A DNA stretch of 12,623 nt from Candidatus Adlerbacteria bacterium (GCA_903824155.1 CAIJVL010000022.1:1-12623), one strand, 5' to 3'. Numbered from the stretch's first letter, positions 1 to 6,897 are shown. Numbers and translations: made by a program. The notes: generated by a model from the letters alone, not told the origin.

Positions 1-1128
1 GCACCCGAACGCGAAATTCTCATATCCATCCCCGTTGCAATGGACGACGGTACCACGCGCCTCTTTGAGGGATACCGCGTCCAGTATTCGAGCTTGCGGG
101 GGCCTTACAAAGGAGGTATCCGGTTTCATAAAGATGCTGATATCCATGAAGTGCGCGCGCTTGCTTTTTGGATGACGCTTAAATGCGCAGTGGCAAATAT
201 TCCCATGGGAGGAGGTAAGGGCGGCATATTGGTTAACCCAAAAGATCTCTCGAGACGCGAATTGGAAGGGCTCTCGCGCGGTTTCGTACAGAAGCTCTAT
301 CCGGTATTAGGGCCAAAAACAGACGTACCGGCGCCTGACGTAAATACCACCCCCGAAATAATGGGCTGGATGGTTGACGAATATGCGCACTTAACCGGAG
401 ACAACACCGGCGCAAGCTTTACCGGAAAACCGCTCGATAAAGGGGGGTCCGAGGGACGCACCCAGGCTACGGGTTTGGGCGGTTACTACGTATTTGAAGC
501 TCTGAAGGAGAAAATGGGTCTCCCGTCTTCGGCACGCGTTGTCGTCCAAGGTATGGGCAATGTCGGGATTAATGCCGCTAAAATATTTCAAGAGCACGGA
601 CACCGTGTTGTCGCCATTTCAGATTCCAAACATGCGCTCATGAATGAAGCCGGCCTTGATATCGCCTCGGTCGAATCTTATAAAATAGCGCATGCAACGC
701 TTGTTGGATTTCCTGGAGCCACACTCCTTACCAATAGGCAACTACTAGAGCTGTCGTGCGACTTGCTCGTCCCAGCCGCTCTCGAAAATCAAATTACTGA
801 AGCGAACGCGCAGAATATACAGGCGCGCGTCATAGTAGAGCTGGCAAACGGCCCCACGACTCCTGAGGCAGACGATATATTATGGGGGCGTGGCATTTCG
901 GTTATCCCCGATATTCTTGCCAATGCCGGGGGCGTAGTCGTATCTACCTTTGAGTGGGAGCAAAACCTGCAGGGGCAGCACTGGAGCGAAAAGGACGTGC
1001 TTGCAAGGTTGCAAAAAGTTCTCAGTACAGAAGCACTAGAGGTATGGCAGTATGCCCAAAAATATACTACTGATTTGCGCCGTGGTGCGTTCATACTCGC
1101 GCTAGAGCGCCTGGGCGCCCTTCTGTAA
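1..1128 (+). CDS. gdhA: Glu/Leu/Phe/Val-type dehydrogenase, probably glutamate dehydrogenase (5' truncated)
   Basis: Catalyses the reversible NAD(P)-dependent oxidative deamination of glutamate to 2-oxoglutarate and ammonia in the cytoplasm, linking carbon and nitrogen metabolism. The reading frame is open from base 1, so the gene starts upstream; the ATG at 40 is internal (MDDG is a core family motif). In visible numbering the family lysines sit in KGGIRFH (about 37), MTLKCA (about 61) and GGGKGG (about 73), with the APD aspartate at about 113. These spacings of 24, 12 and 40 residues match K89, K113, K125 and D165 of the clostridial enzyme, so about 50 N-terminal residues are missing. The Rossmann motif GMGNVG lies near residue 185 and the conserved ELANGPTTPEAD follows. 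It ends with TAA 9 bp from the convergent membrane-protein gene, with no clear terminator between them. Family is certain; glutamate rather than another amino acid is inferred from motif similarity. Confidence 0.94.
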   Translation, partial: APEREILISIPVAMDDGTTRLFEGYRVQYSSLRGPYKGGIRFHKDADIHEVRALAFWMTLKCAVANIPMGGGKGGILVNPKDLSRRELEGLSRGFVQKLYPVLGPKTDVPAPDVNTTPEIMGWMVDEYAHLTGDNTGASFTGKPLDKGGSEGRTQATGLGGYYVFEALKEKMGLPSSARVVVQGMGNVGINAAKIFQEHGHRVVAISDSKHALMNEAGLDIASVESYKIAHATLVGFPGATLLTNRQLLELSCDLLVPAALENQITEANAQNIQARVIVELANGPTTPEADDILWGRGISVIPDILANAGGVVVSTFEWEQNLQGQHWSEKDVLARLQKVLSTEALEVWQYAQKYTTDLRRGAFILALERLGALL

Positions 1129-1137
1129 AAACCCCCA

Positions 1138-2154
1138 CTATATAAATTCGCCCCGCGTAATGAGGAAACCGGGCACCATCGGCAGCCAATAGGTGAAGCC
1201 GCGCATGAGAAGGGCGGCGGCAATGGCTTGCTCAAGCGGTATCCCAAACAAACTCATAATGGCGATCGAGCTGCCTTCAAAGATGCCCAAGCCGCCCGGA
1301 ACAATGACTATGTTTGCGACCACAGAGGAGATAATGGAGCACGCAAATGCCGTGGAAAGCGGAGCGTGCACACCGAGAGCCATCAAAAGGGCCCAGAGCG
1401 TTAGGGCGTCAAATATCCATATCGCCGCAAGGGCTATTGATACCGATGCCCACAGACCAAAATCAGCGAGCGTATGGCGGGGGATGTCACGCGCCGTTTT
1501 TATAAGCCATGCAATCGGCTGGAGATTTTTGAATGCTCTCAGAAGACGCGTGTCTCGTATTGCGTAGAGGAGTACCAGGAGTACGGCCACTCCAGCTATG
1601 CAGATAAGCAGCACATTCGTGACGGAGAAAAATGGATTTATGTCGTGGTTCGCGCCAAGTATGAAAAGCGCGAGAAAGAGAAACAGGATATTGAGCGCGG
1701 ATTCTACCAGCACGTATACGGCGGCCGCAGCGACGGCGACATTCGCCGCGCTCCCGCGCCGCAGGAAACCGCGCATTGCTACTGCCGTACCTCCCAATCC
1801 AAATACCGGAAAGGCCTGGTCAAGGAATAATTTTATAAGGCTAAGCGACAACAGCGAGCGTATCGGTATGGGCGTCTTAAAACGCCGCAAGACGCTGTGC
1901 CATGCATAGGCGACGCACACGTAGGTGCCGGCTTGAAGTACGACCACGACGGCTATCCACAAAAGATCGATATGGATCACCGCATACAGAAAACTGCTCC
2001 AGTCCGCCCATTGAAATGCGACTGCGACGACCGCGATAAGGAATAGGAAGTTAAGCAAAATGATCCACATCGACGTGCGGATCTCGCTCCGGACTTCTTT
2101 AGGGGCCGGGGGATGATCGGATGCTTGTGCCGGCGTATCCTGTTCGTGAGACAT
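1138..2154 (-). CDS. UPF0104 / lysylphosphatidylglycerol synthase TM-domain (flippase-like) membrane protein
   Basis: A 338-residue polytopic inner-membrane protein with about eight hydrophobic segments, the first at about residues 29-48 after a short polar N-terminus rich in Pro, Ala and Glu. The C-terminal part carries PGGLGIFEG, typical of the UPF0104 family (the membrane half of MprF and AglD-like proteins). Relatives are thought to move lipids or lipid-linked sugars across the membrane, but stand-alone members are poorly defined, so the substrate is unknown. There is no synthase domain, only the membrane part. The ATG start is supported by a promoter (CAGACA, 17 bp, TACAAT) whose -10 box ends 6 nt before the ATG, which predicts a leaderless mRNA. 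It converges on the glutamate dehydrogenase gene and diverges from the mechanosensitive channel gene. Confidence 0.85.
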   Translation of the reverse strand: MSHEQDTPAQASDHPPAPKEVRSEIRTSMWIILLNFLFLIAVVAVAFQWADWSSFLYAVIHIDLLWIAVVVVLQAGTYVCVAYAWHSVLRRFKTPIPIRSLLSLSLIKLFLDQAFPVFGLGGTAVAMRGFLRRGSAANVAVAAAAVYVLVESALNILFLFLALFILGANHDINPFFSVTNVLLICIAGVAVLLVLLYAIRDTRLLRAFKNLQPIAWLIKTARDIPRHTLADFGLWASVSIALAAIWIFDALTLWALLMALGVHAPLSTAFACSIISSVVANIVIVPGGLGIFEGSSIAIMSLFGIPLEQAIAAALLMRGFTYWLPMVPGFLITRGEFI

Positions 2155-2160
2155 AGTGCA

Positions 2161-2189
2161 ATTGTACGACTTTCTTAGTGCGATGTCTG
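2161..2189 (-). promoter_or_regulatory. sigma70-type promoter of the UPF0104 gene, leaderless geometry
   Basis: Read on the minus strand: -35 CAGACA (2184-2189), a 17-bp spacer, then -10 TACAAT (2161-2166). The ATG begins 7 nt after the -10 box, where transcription normally starts, leaving no room for a Shine-Dalgarno sequence. Confidence 0.6.
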
Positions 2190-2259
2190 TGAAAAAAGGC
2201 TATAAAACTGCCAAGTACGTTTATCACTGGTGGAGGAGCATTAGGGGAGTCGGAGCTCA

Positions 2260-2288
2260 TTGCATGCTCACTATCAAAGCAGCATACT
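2260..2288 (+). promoter_or_regulatory. promoter of the mscS-like gene
   Basis: -35 TTGCAT (2260-2265), a 17-bp spacer and -10 CATACT (2283-2288). Predicted transcription start is near 2295, giving a leader of about 12 nt before the ATG at 2308. This argues against an upstream in-frame TTG start at 2260, which is itself the -35 box. Confidence 0.5.
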
Positions 2289-2307
2289 ACCCCTACCTAT
2301 TAGTTGC

Positions 2308-3111
2308 ATGTTAGCCTATTTTTTAAATAATCTCTTTGACCCCGCAACTTTTGCCGGAGTGGCCTTTTATGCGGCTGTACTCGTTGTACTGGCCTGGATA
2401 GTGGGGGTTATCCTGCATCTAGCCATCAGCAAATATCTTGATAAAGCCAAGGCGGCAGGGATAGACTCGACCTCGGTTCAATTTGTAGGGCATTTAGTAA
2501 GAGGGCTGGTGTATATCGCAGCGTTTCTTGTGTACGCCCATTTGATTCCGGCTTTGCAAGCTTTAGGCACTACGTGGCTTGCTAGTGTGGGCGTCGTGTC
2601 AGTGGTTATAGGTTTAGCAACCCAAAGCACCTTAAGCAACCTTGTTGCGGGGATTTCGTTGATTCTCTATAGGCCTTTTCGTGTCGGCGATCGAATACAG
2701 GTTGCTACGCCTGCAGGACCTGAAATTGCCGTGGTAGAAAGCATCGACCTAGGCTACACCAGCTTGCGCACTCCCGATGGACGCCGGATCGTGCTTCCTA
2801 ATAGCATAGTTACCAATCAGACAAATATTAATTTTTCCCGCAGTAACCCGCATGTGTTGCTGGAGACCCCTGTCATCCTTGCTCAAGAAGCTGATATCGA
2901 CCGTGCCCGCAAGATTCTTTTAGATATTGCAAAGGGGGTCCCCATGATCACAAAAATAAATGGCTGTTTTATTACCAGTTTCAGCAGCCAAGGAATAGTA
3001 CTGAACCTTTCGACGATGTGCCTCGATCCGGGTGATGCGGCTCAAATAAAATCTGACGTGCTTGAGAAGGCAAAAAAACAATTTGATGCAGCTGGTATAA
3101 AGATAGACTAA
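2308..3111 (+). CDS. mscS: MscS-family small-conductance mechanosensitive channel
   Basis: An inner-membrane channel that opens under membrane tension and releases solutes during hypo-osmotic shock. From the ATG at 2308 the protein has 267 residues, close to E. coli MscS (286). TM1 is about residues 12-37 and TM2 about 55-75. The pore-lining TM3 covers about 82-117 and runs into the family signature ATQSTLSNLVAG, followed by RPFRVGDRI and the beta domain with RTPDGRRIVLPNSIV, the conserved upper cytoplasmic region. The frame stays open upstream to a TTG at 2260, but that would lie within the predicted promoter and adds an unconvincing polar leader. No good Shine-Dalgarno precedes 2308. A hairpin terminator follows the stop. 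It is a single-gene unit, divergent from the UPF0104 gene. Confidence 0.9.
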   Translation: MLAYFLNNLFDPATFAGVAFYAAVLVVLAWIVGVILHLAISKYLDKAKAAGIDSTSVQFVGHLVRGLVYIAAFLVYAHLIPALQALGTTWLASVGVVSVVIGLATQSTLSNLVAGISLILYRPFRVGDRIQVATPAGPEIAVVESIDLGYTSLRTPDGRRIVLPNSIVTNQTNINFSRSNPHVLLETPVILAQEADIDRARKILLDIAKGVPMITKINGCFITSFSSQGIVLNLSTMCLDPGDAAQIKSDVLEKAKKQFDAAGIKID

Positions 3112-3124
3112 GCACAGATGCCTT

Positions 3125-3152
3125 AGGGCAGTCGGGACCTACTGCGCCTTTT
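3125..3152 (+). terminator. Rho-independent terminator after mscS
   Basis: AGGGCAGT (3125-3132) pairs with ACTGC-G-CCT (3141-3149, one bulged G) and is followed by TTTT (3149-3152). It separates mscS from the nitroreductase gene. Confidence 0.6.
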
Positions 3153-3159
3153 GGAGGAG

Positions 3160-3165
3160 TATACT
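3160..3165 (+). promoter_or_regulatory. -10 box of the nitroreductase-SDR operon
   Basis: TATACT lies directly after the mscS terminator and 7 nt before the ATG at 3173, so transcription would start at or next to the ATG. No convincing -35 box is seen. GGAGGAG (3153-3159) lies upstream of the expected start site and 13 nt from the ATG, too far for an ordinary Shine-Dalgarno. Confidence 0.45.
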
Positions 3166-3172
3166 TATTTGC

Positions 3173-3892
3173 ATGACAAATGAACTACTCCAGTTGATAC
3201 GATCACGCCAATCCGCCCGAATGCCGTTCGACCCAGCGCGTTCTGTATCGAAAGAAAATCTTCAGCAAGTGCTTGAGGCTGCGCGTTGGGCTCCGACTGC
3301 ACACAATATGCAGAACTTCGAGGTTGTTATCGTCGACAACCGAGAGAAACTCAATGCAATTGCAGCTATTCACCACCCAACTTCACTAACGTTTGTGCAA
3401 GAGAATTACCAGCAGATGTCGTTCTCCGAAGATGAACTAACAAAAAAGAAAGTGGGAGTGCTCGGCGCAACCTTTCCCGAGAGTTGGCGCAGATCCGACG
3501 TGACAGAGGAGGATTTGAGGGAGTCCGGCGAGCGGTCGTTTATGTCACAGCAAATTCAATCAAGTCCTATGCTCGGCATAGTCGTATTCGACCCAAGCCG
3601 TCGCGCACCCGCCTCCGAAAATGACTTTCTAGGGGCCGTCAGCTTGGGTTGCGTCATGGAAAATATGTGGCTTATGGCAGCTTCACTCGGGCTTGGGTTT
3701 CATATTATAAGCTCATTGAGCGATGACCCAACTGCAAAAGAGGTTAAGTTACTGCTCGGCATTCCTTCGCAGTTAAGGATCGCCTACTCGTTTCGCCTCG
3801 GATATCCGGCCGCTTCCACCGAGTATTTGCGGGTGCGCCGCGACATCGAAGGTTTTACGCACCATAACCGCTATGGCACCAAAGGCATATGA
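3173..3892 (+). CDS. Nitroreductase family FMN-dependent oxidoreductase
   Basis: A 239-residue cytoplasmic flavoprotein. The N-terminus RSRQSARMPFDP with the following AARWAPTAHNMQNFEV is the classic nitroreductase FMN-binding start (Arg-Ser-x-Arg contacts, then the APTAHNMQ segment). The C-terminus LRIAYSFRLGYPA matches the usual end of the fold. Members reduce nitro groups, quinones, enones or flavins with NAD(P)H; the physiological substrate cannot be told from sequence. The middle region (about residues 80-125) is longer than in minimal members. The stop codon overlaps the ATG of the following short-chain dehydrogenase (ATGA), implying translational coupling and a shared role. Its own promoter follows the mscS terminator. 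Confidence 0.88.
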   Translation: MTNELLQLIRSRQSARMPFDPARSVSKENLQQVLEAARWAPTAHNMQNFEVVIVDNREKLNAIAAIHHPTSLTFVQENYQQMSFSEDELTKKKVGVLGATFPESWRRSDVTEEDLRESGERSFMSQQIQSSPMLGIVVFDPSRRAPASENDFLGAVSLGCVMENMWLMAASLGLGFHIISSLSDDPTAKEVKLLLGIPSQLRIAYSFRLGYPAASTEYLRVRRDIEGFTHHNRYGTKGI

Positions 3893-4632
3893 ATGTGAAA
3901 GCTAAAATAGCAGTGGTCACCGGAGCCTCGTCAGGCATAGGCCTTGCTACTGCAAAGTTGCTGACACAAAAAGGTGCAAAGGTGGCCATCGTCGCCCAGT
4001 CTCAGGGAGCGTTAGACACCATAGCAAAGGATTTGCCTGGATCGTTTGCAATTGCAGCGGACCTGCGCAACGAATCCGAGGCGCGAAAAATGTTACAGCG
4101 TGCATATGAGCATTATGGGCGCATAGATATCCTCGTGAACAACGCGGGCAGAAATTATGCTTCTTCAATTGAGGAGATAGAAACGACTAAGATACGGGAA
4201 ATATTCGAACTCAATGTCCTGACTCCTGTCGCGCTCATGCAAGAAGTCGTCCCAATACTGCGCAAGCAAGGGGGAGGAGCGATTATTAACATAAGCTCAG
4301 GTACTGTATTTATGCCGACCTATCCTGGCATGAGCACGTACATTGCTTCCAAACGCGCGATAGCTACCTTCAGCCTTGTTGCTCGTGAAGAATTAAAGAA
4401 GGACAATATCATTGTAAGCACCGTGTATCCCTACATAACTGCAACCAACTTTTACAAAGATACTCTAAATGCAGGAGCAAATACGCAAATGCCAACCGGC
4501 GATGGCAAGATACCCGCTCCCGACCAGCCAGAAGTCGTCGCAGAGACGATTCTCCGAGGCATTGAGAATGGCGAAGCTGAACTCTTTCCCCACGAGTGGA
4601 TGAAAGAATGGCTAACAAAAAGGACAGTATAA
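3889..4632 (+). CDS. Short-chain dehydrogenase/reductase (SDR), classical type
   Basis: A 247-residue NAD(P)-dependent oxidoreductase of the classical SDR family. The cofactor motif TGASSGIG is at residues 11-18, NNAG at 84-87, the catalytic serine region NISSG at 134-138, and the catalytic pair Y151 and K155 in YIASK. Length is normal for the family. The ATG overlaps the nitroreductase stop by 4 bp, so the two are almost certainly one operon and translationally coupled. The pair could perform sequential reductions, such as an enone or nitro compound and then a carbonyl, but the substrate is unknown. A perfect 14-bp hairpin starts at the last base of the stop codon. The family call is firm; specificity cannot be given. 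Confidence 0.92.
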   Translation: MNVKAKIAVVTGASSGIGLATAKLLTQKGAKVAIVAQSQGALDTIAKDLPGSFAIAADLRNESEARKMLQRAYEHYGRIDILVNNAGRNYASSIEEIETTKIREIFELNVLTPVALMQEVVPILRKQGGGAIINISSGTVFMPTYPGMSTYIASKRAIATFSLVAREELKKDNIIVSTVYPYITATNFYKDTLNAGANTQMPTGDGKIPAPDQPEVVAETILRGIENGEAELFPHEWMKEWLTKRTV

Positions 4633-4664
4633 TTCAAAACCCTTGTAAAACAAGGGTTTTGAAT
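4632..4664 (+). terminator. Hairpin at the end of the SDR gene, probable terminator
   Basis: A perfect 14-bp stem (ATTCAAAACCCTTG and its complement) with a TAAAA loop. The only U-rich stretch is TTTT inside the 3' arm (4657-4660), so termination would use the CCCTTG/CAAGGG core. The symmetry would let it work on either strand. Confidence 0.55.
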
Positions 4665-4742
4665 ATGTGGAGTCGTGTTAAGGGAGGCGGAACTTTGTTT
4701 TGTGGTATGTTTGAAATAGAGCACCACAGAAAGGGAAATGCT

Positions 4743-4913
4743 ATGGACGACACCAAGTCTTGCGTCATCGATGACGAAACTCCGGCAACGCGTGCCGCGG
4801 ATAAAAACAGAACCTTCGCCGAGAGCGTCGGCCAGGGCGGCCTCGACCGCGACCGCGATCCTTTTACAAAAGAAGAAATCGCAATCGCCGAAAAGATCGG
4901 TTTGGGACAATAA
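4743..4913 (+). CDS. Small highly charged hypothetical protein (56 aa)
   Basis: Not recognised. The ATG at 4743 is preceded by AAAGGG about 6 nt upstream, a modest Shine-Dalgarno, and the gene is closed by a strong terminator right after TAA, which supports a real gene. The product is rich in Asp, Glu, Lys and Arg, with DRDRD near the middle and a C-terminal segment (TKEEIAIAEKIG) likely to form a helix. It has one cysteine (residue 7), no membrane segment and no signal peptide. The frame is open further upstream into the SDR gene, but that extension crosses the SDR hairpin and has no ribosome site. Function unknown; probably cytoplasmic. Confidence 0.6.
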   Translation: MDDTKSCVIDDETPATRAADKNRTFAESVGQGGLDRDRDPFTKEEIAIAEKIGLGQ

Positions 4914-4916
4914 GGC

Positions 4917-4945
4917 AAAAACTCCACAGCAATGTGGAGTTTTTT
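4917..4945 (+). terminator. Rho-independent terminator after the 56-aa gene
   Basis: ACTCCACA (4921-4928), GCAA loop, TGTGGAGT (4933-4940), then a T-run from 4940. AAAA upstream (4917-4920) extends the stem. A compact stable tetraloop terminator. Confidence 0.88.
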
Positions 4946-4963
4946 AATTAGGTGGAGATGGGC
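4941..4963 (+). repeat. Direct repeat of the ssrA 3'-end sequence (possible att-like scar)
   Basis: 20 of 23 positions match 7078-7100, which covers the terminator T-tract and the complement of the tmRNA acceptor 3' strand. The 12-mer GTGGAGATGGGC is identical (4952-4963 and 7089-7100). The two copies bound about 2.1 kb of orphan genes. Confidence 0.4.
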
Positions 4964-4984
4964 TGACCAAAATAGAACTGTCAC

Positions 4985-5028
4985 CTTGGCAACTTGGTAA
5001 TGAATATATACCTTACAGAATTGCCAAG
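4985..5028. repeat. Inverted repeat in the 4914-5081 gap
   Basis: CTTGGCAA (4985-4992) and TTGCCAAG (5021-5028) are perfect complements with a 28-nt AT-rich loop. It lies between two terminators, so it is not obviously part of any transcript. Role unknown. Confidence 0.35.
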
Positions 5029-5049
5029 CAGGGGCGGAACTTATGGAAA

Positions 5050-5083
5050 AGAAAAAAGCCGCCCATCTTTCGAAAGGCGGCTT
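5050..5083 (-). terminator. Rho-independent terminator of the Cys-rich gene pair
   Basis: On the minus strand AAGCCGCC (5083-5076) pairs with GGCGGCTT (5063-5056), followed by TTTT and more T-rich sequence. The stem overlaps the stop codon of the 71-aa gene at 5082-5084. Confidence 0.85.
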
Positions 5084-5297
5084 ATACATAAGCGAAAGCA
5101 CATGCGTCCGAGCAAAAAACTGCAACCTGTGTTGGCGGAGTTGGTTTATTGCAGCCTCTGCGGAAGCATTTTCTTCCCCATGAGTGATCTTTAGGCAGCC
5201 ACCCTTTATTGCTGCAATGTTCGCAGCCGTGGCCACCGCAGCCGTCGCATTGCACAGCGTCGGCCGGGTAGTTTTTATCCCTCGGGATGTCTATCAC
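5082..5297 (-). CDS. Small Cys-rich zinc-ribbon-like protein, CPR type (71 aa)
   Basis: Starts at GTG 5297, chosen because AAAGGAG lies 6 nt upstream; the longer open frame to 5417 overlaps the preceding gene and lacks a ribosome site. The product begins MIDIPRDKNYPADAVQ, then CDGCGGHGCEHC (about residues 17-28), a DnaJ-like CxxCxGxGCxxC cluster. A second group follows: GRKCFRRGCN (about 41-50) and VAVFCSDACAFAYV at the C-terminus. Eight cysteines in four pairs suggest two structural zinc sites. It resembles very small proteins I remember from Parcubacteria-type genomes (IPRD..YPA..V.C..CGGHGC); no function is known to me. It is the second gene of a minus-strand pair, 28 bp after the first, and shares its terminator. 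Confidence 0.75.
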   Translation of the reverse strand: MIDIPRDKNYPADAVQCDGCGGHGCEHCSNKGWLPKDHSWGRKCFRRGCNKPTPPTQVAVFCSDACAFAYV

Positions 5298-5325
5298 TTC
5301 TAGCTCCTTTATCGGTTTAGCATCC

Positions 5326-5556
5326 TTATGCAGCAAGCGGCACGAGCCACAGATTAGGAAGAGTGAAATACGTACGCTCCGTACCATCTTCCGGTGCAGG
5401 GCAACCGGGATAGTCATGGCACTTTAGTACATAGAGATTACCCCGATAGGGCAGATGGACACGGCCTGAGTACGTTTGCCCGGGCATAATCCAGTTGCAA
5501 CAATAATCACAAAAGTGCTCTTTACGAGCACGTCGCATATATTCGCGTAAAATCAT
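5326..5556 (-). CDS. Small Cys-rich protein, CPR type (76 aa)
   Basis: The ATG at 5556 is preceded by GAGGTG with a 4-nt gap, a good Shine-Dalgarno; the longer open frame to 5634 adds residues without one. The product begins MILREYMRRARKEHFCDYCCNWI, then PGQTYSGRV, then KCHDYPGCP. Cysteines at about 16, 19, 20, 45 and 51, with nearby histidines, could bind one zinc. The layout (basic RRARK.H.CDYC, then a beta-rich segment, then H..PGCP) resembles a short protein family I recall from CPR genomes; function unknown. It probably shares a transcript with the downstream 71-residue Cys-rich protein, as there is no terminator in the 28-bp gap. No clear promoter is seen. Confidence 0.68.
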   Translation of the reverse strand: MILREYMRRARKEHFCDYCCNWIMPGQTYSGRVHLPYRGNLYVLKCHDYPGCPAPEDGTERTYFTLPNLWLVPLAA

Positions 5557-5653
5557 GTAGCACCTCGAGTGGTTAGAGCTTCTGCGGGGAATGGTAGCAG
5601 ATGCACTTACGTTAGGGTAGGGCGGAAAAAACAAGTATCGACATATGGCTACT

Positions 5654-5682
5654 TTGTAGTACTCTTGGGATAGGAAGATACT
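5654..5682 (+). promoter_or_regulatory. Promoter of the 122-aa gene
   Basis: -35 TTGTAG (5654-5659), exact 17-bp spacer, -10 GATACT (5677-5682). Start near 5689, giving a leader of about 20 nt that contains the GAGGAG ribosome site. Confidence 0.55.
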
Positions 5683-5707
5683 CCGTTTTATTCAACAGAG
5701 GAGAGTA

Positions 5708-6076
5708 GTGGTGGAACATAATAACGGCAACAAATCTTCGATCTATGCCAAAGGTCCTGTATATCAGGTGCGGGTTTACTTAAAGAGCGGCATGATCCTT
5801 ACCGCCACCCCAATGACAGGAGAAAAAAGCCGCGAACTTTTTAACTTGCTTACTGAGGCAATCGGATCGCATGTTGAAGGAGTGGACTGTCCCTGTATAG
5901 ATTCGACACAGGCACATACACGCTTGCTCGAAGATGCGGCACTATGGGAGCAGAATGCGGTCTTTCTTGAAGATAAGCTTCTTAAGAATCACACTCCCAT
6001 TTTGGAAAATGTAGAGAAAGCCTGGCATGCGGCAGCGTATCTAAAGGATCAGGCTAAATCTTTGCCGGAAAAATAG
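5708..6076 (+). CDS. Hypothetical protein (122 aa)
   Basis: Not recognised. Two adjacent GTG codons (5708 and 5711) could start it. GAGGAG (5698-5703) lies 4 nt before the first and 7 nt before the second, so 5711 is the better spaced and would shorten the product by one residue. The N-terminal half (about 15-45: YQVRVYLKSGMILTATP) looks like a small beta structure, then EKSRELFNLLTEAIGS is helical. A DCPC motif lies near residue 60, and the C-terminal half is predicted mostly helical and possibly coiled. No membrane segment or signal peptide. It is a monocistronic unit with a good promoter and a very strong terminator, so expression is likely. Confidence 0.75.
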   Translation: MVEHNNGNKSSIYAKGPVYQVRVYLKSGMILTATPMTGEKSRELFNLLTEAIGSHVEGVDCPCIDSTQAHTRLLEDAALWEQNAVFLEDKLLKNHTPILENVEKAWHAAAYLKDQAKSLPEK

Positions 6077-6088
6077 TTTGCAAAAAGC

Positions 6089-6118
6089 AAAGGCCGCTCC
6101 GTTTGGAGCGGCCTTTTT
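6089..6118 (+). terminator. Strong Rho-independent terminator after the 122-aa gene
   Basis: AGGCCGCTCC (6091-6100), GTTT loop, GGAGCGGCCT (6105-6114), then a T-run to 6118. The preceding AA extends the stem. Confidence 0.92.
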
Positions 6119-6306
6119 GTACTTGTGGACGTCCCTCAAAAATATTGAAACAGCAGTGGGAGGGTCTAGAAACTTTTGTTTTGGAGTGGGACGAGCGTCT
6201 TCAGGGTAGGGCGGAGCTGCAAAATGCTTAGTATTTGCAAGGAATCTCCAGCGTTGAAGAGGCACATATGAGTAATAGAACTGATAAGGGGCAATAAATG
6301 CATCCA

Positions 6307-6335
6307 TTGACAAGTAACACATTTATATGTATATT
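6307..6335 (+). promoter_or_regulatory. Near-consensus sigma70 promoter of the 174-aa gene
   Basis: Perfect -35 TTGACA (6307-6312), exact 17-bp spacer, -10 TATATT (6330-6335, 5 of 6). Start near 6342 gives a leader of about 30 nt. This is the strongest promoter in the window and fixes the CDS start at 6373. Confidence 0.88.
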
Positions 6336-6372
6336 AAATAGGAATCAAACAGTACATTGGCAGGAGACTTTA

Positions 6373-6897
6373 ATGGATAATGCTGAAAAACCCACACTTC
6401 GAACTTTTCCTGTCTGGAAGACAGTTAAGATAGGACGATTTGACGTAAAGGGACCGTTGCCGTACTACAAGGCAATGGAAAAATCGGAATGCGATATATG
6501 CGATGATTTTGCTGACGTGCTCGCGAAAACGACTTTTGCTACCGAGGAAAAGTCTGTTCAACTAGTTCGCATAACTCAGGAAGATCTTGGTCTGGATGCT
6601 TCAGCCCCATACCACAAATTTAACAACGTAGCCGTTAAAAGTGGCCTCATTCGACCCAATGCTGAAATAGCTTCAGCGTTGAGGCTTGATTATCAAGAGC
6701 AGGGTGACGAAGACTGTCTATTCGGCACGGTTCCGGTCGATAGATATGCGAAAGAAGGTGCGATAGGGAGGTTTATTCTCAGACTTTCGTATAGTAGAGG
6801 AAAACTTTCTGTGGGCATGTCGTATTGTCCATGGGATTGTGCACACCCGTTCCATCGCTTCGTCTTTGTCCAACCTTCTGAAGCAACAACCAAGTGA
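6373..6897 (+). CDS. CPR-type hypothetical protein (174 aa)
   Basis: Starts at ATG 6373, with AGGAG 7 nt upstream and a near-perfect promoter. An in-frame ATG at 6298 lies upstream of that promoter's transcription start and is rejected. The layout is: an N-terminal WKTVKIGRF segment (about 13-21); a Cys-containing patch ECDICDDF (about 40-47); KSVQLVRITQEDLGL (about 61-75); a helical central part ending in IRPNAEIASALRLDYQEQ (about 93-110); and a beta-rich C-terminus ending HRFVFVQPSE. The pattern VxLVxxxxxDLG, then a Gly/Leu segment with P-x-E, then LRLxYxxQ, recalls a repeatedly occurring uncharacterised family in Parcubacteria-type genomes. That is recollection, not a search. No catalytic motif, signal peptide or membrane segment is evident. 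Strong promoter and terminator suggest a well-expressed single gene. Confidence 0.78.
   Translation: MDNAEKPTLRTFPVWKTVKIGRFDVKGPLPYYKAMEKSECDICDDFADVLAKTTFATEEKSVQLVRITQEDLGLDASAPYHKFNNVAVKSGLIRPNAEIASALRLDYQEQGDEDCLFGTVPVDRYAKEGAIGRFILRLSYSRGKLSVGMSYCPWDCAHPFHRFVFVQPSEATTK

Noticed and set aside
1193..1909. Plus-strand frames opposite the UPF0104 gene
   Set aside because: They mirror a well-supported membrane protein and have no family features.
2260..2307. Upstream TTG start for mscS
   Set aside because: The TTG is part of the predicted -35 box, and the extra 16 residues do not look like an MscS N-terminus.
4596..4742. Upstream extension of the 56-aa protein into the SDR gene
   Set aside because: It crosses the SDR coding end and its hairpin and has no ribosome site.
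5298..5417. Upstream extension of the 71-aa Cys-rich protein
   Set aside because: It overlaps the 76-aa gene by 92 nt, while GTG 5297 has an excellent AAAGGAG at 6 nt.
6268..6297. Nine-codon frame (MSNRTDKGQ) upstream of 6298, a possible leader peptide
   Set aside because: It lies upstream of the promoter of the following gene, so it would not be on that transcript; too short to support.
6298..6372. N-terminal extension of the 174-aa protein from ATG 6298
   Set aside because: It contains the near-consensus promoter TTGACA-17-TATATT, so transcription starts after it; ATG 6373 has AGGAG at 7 nt.
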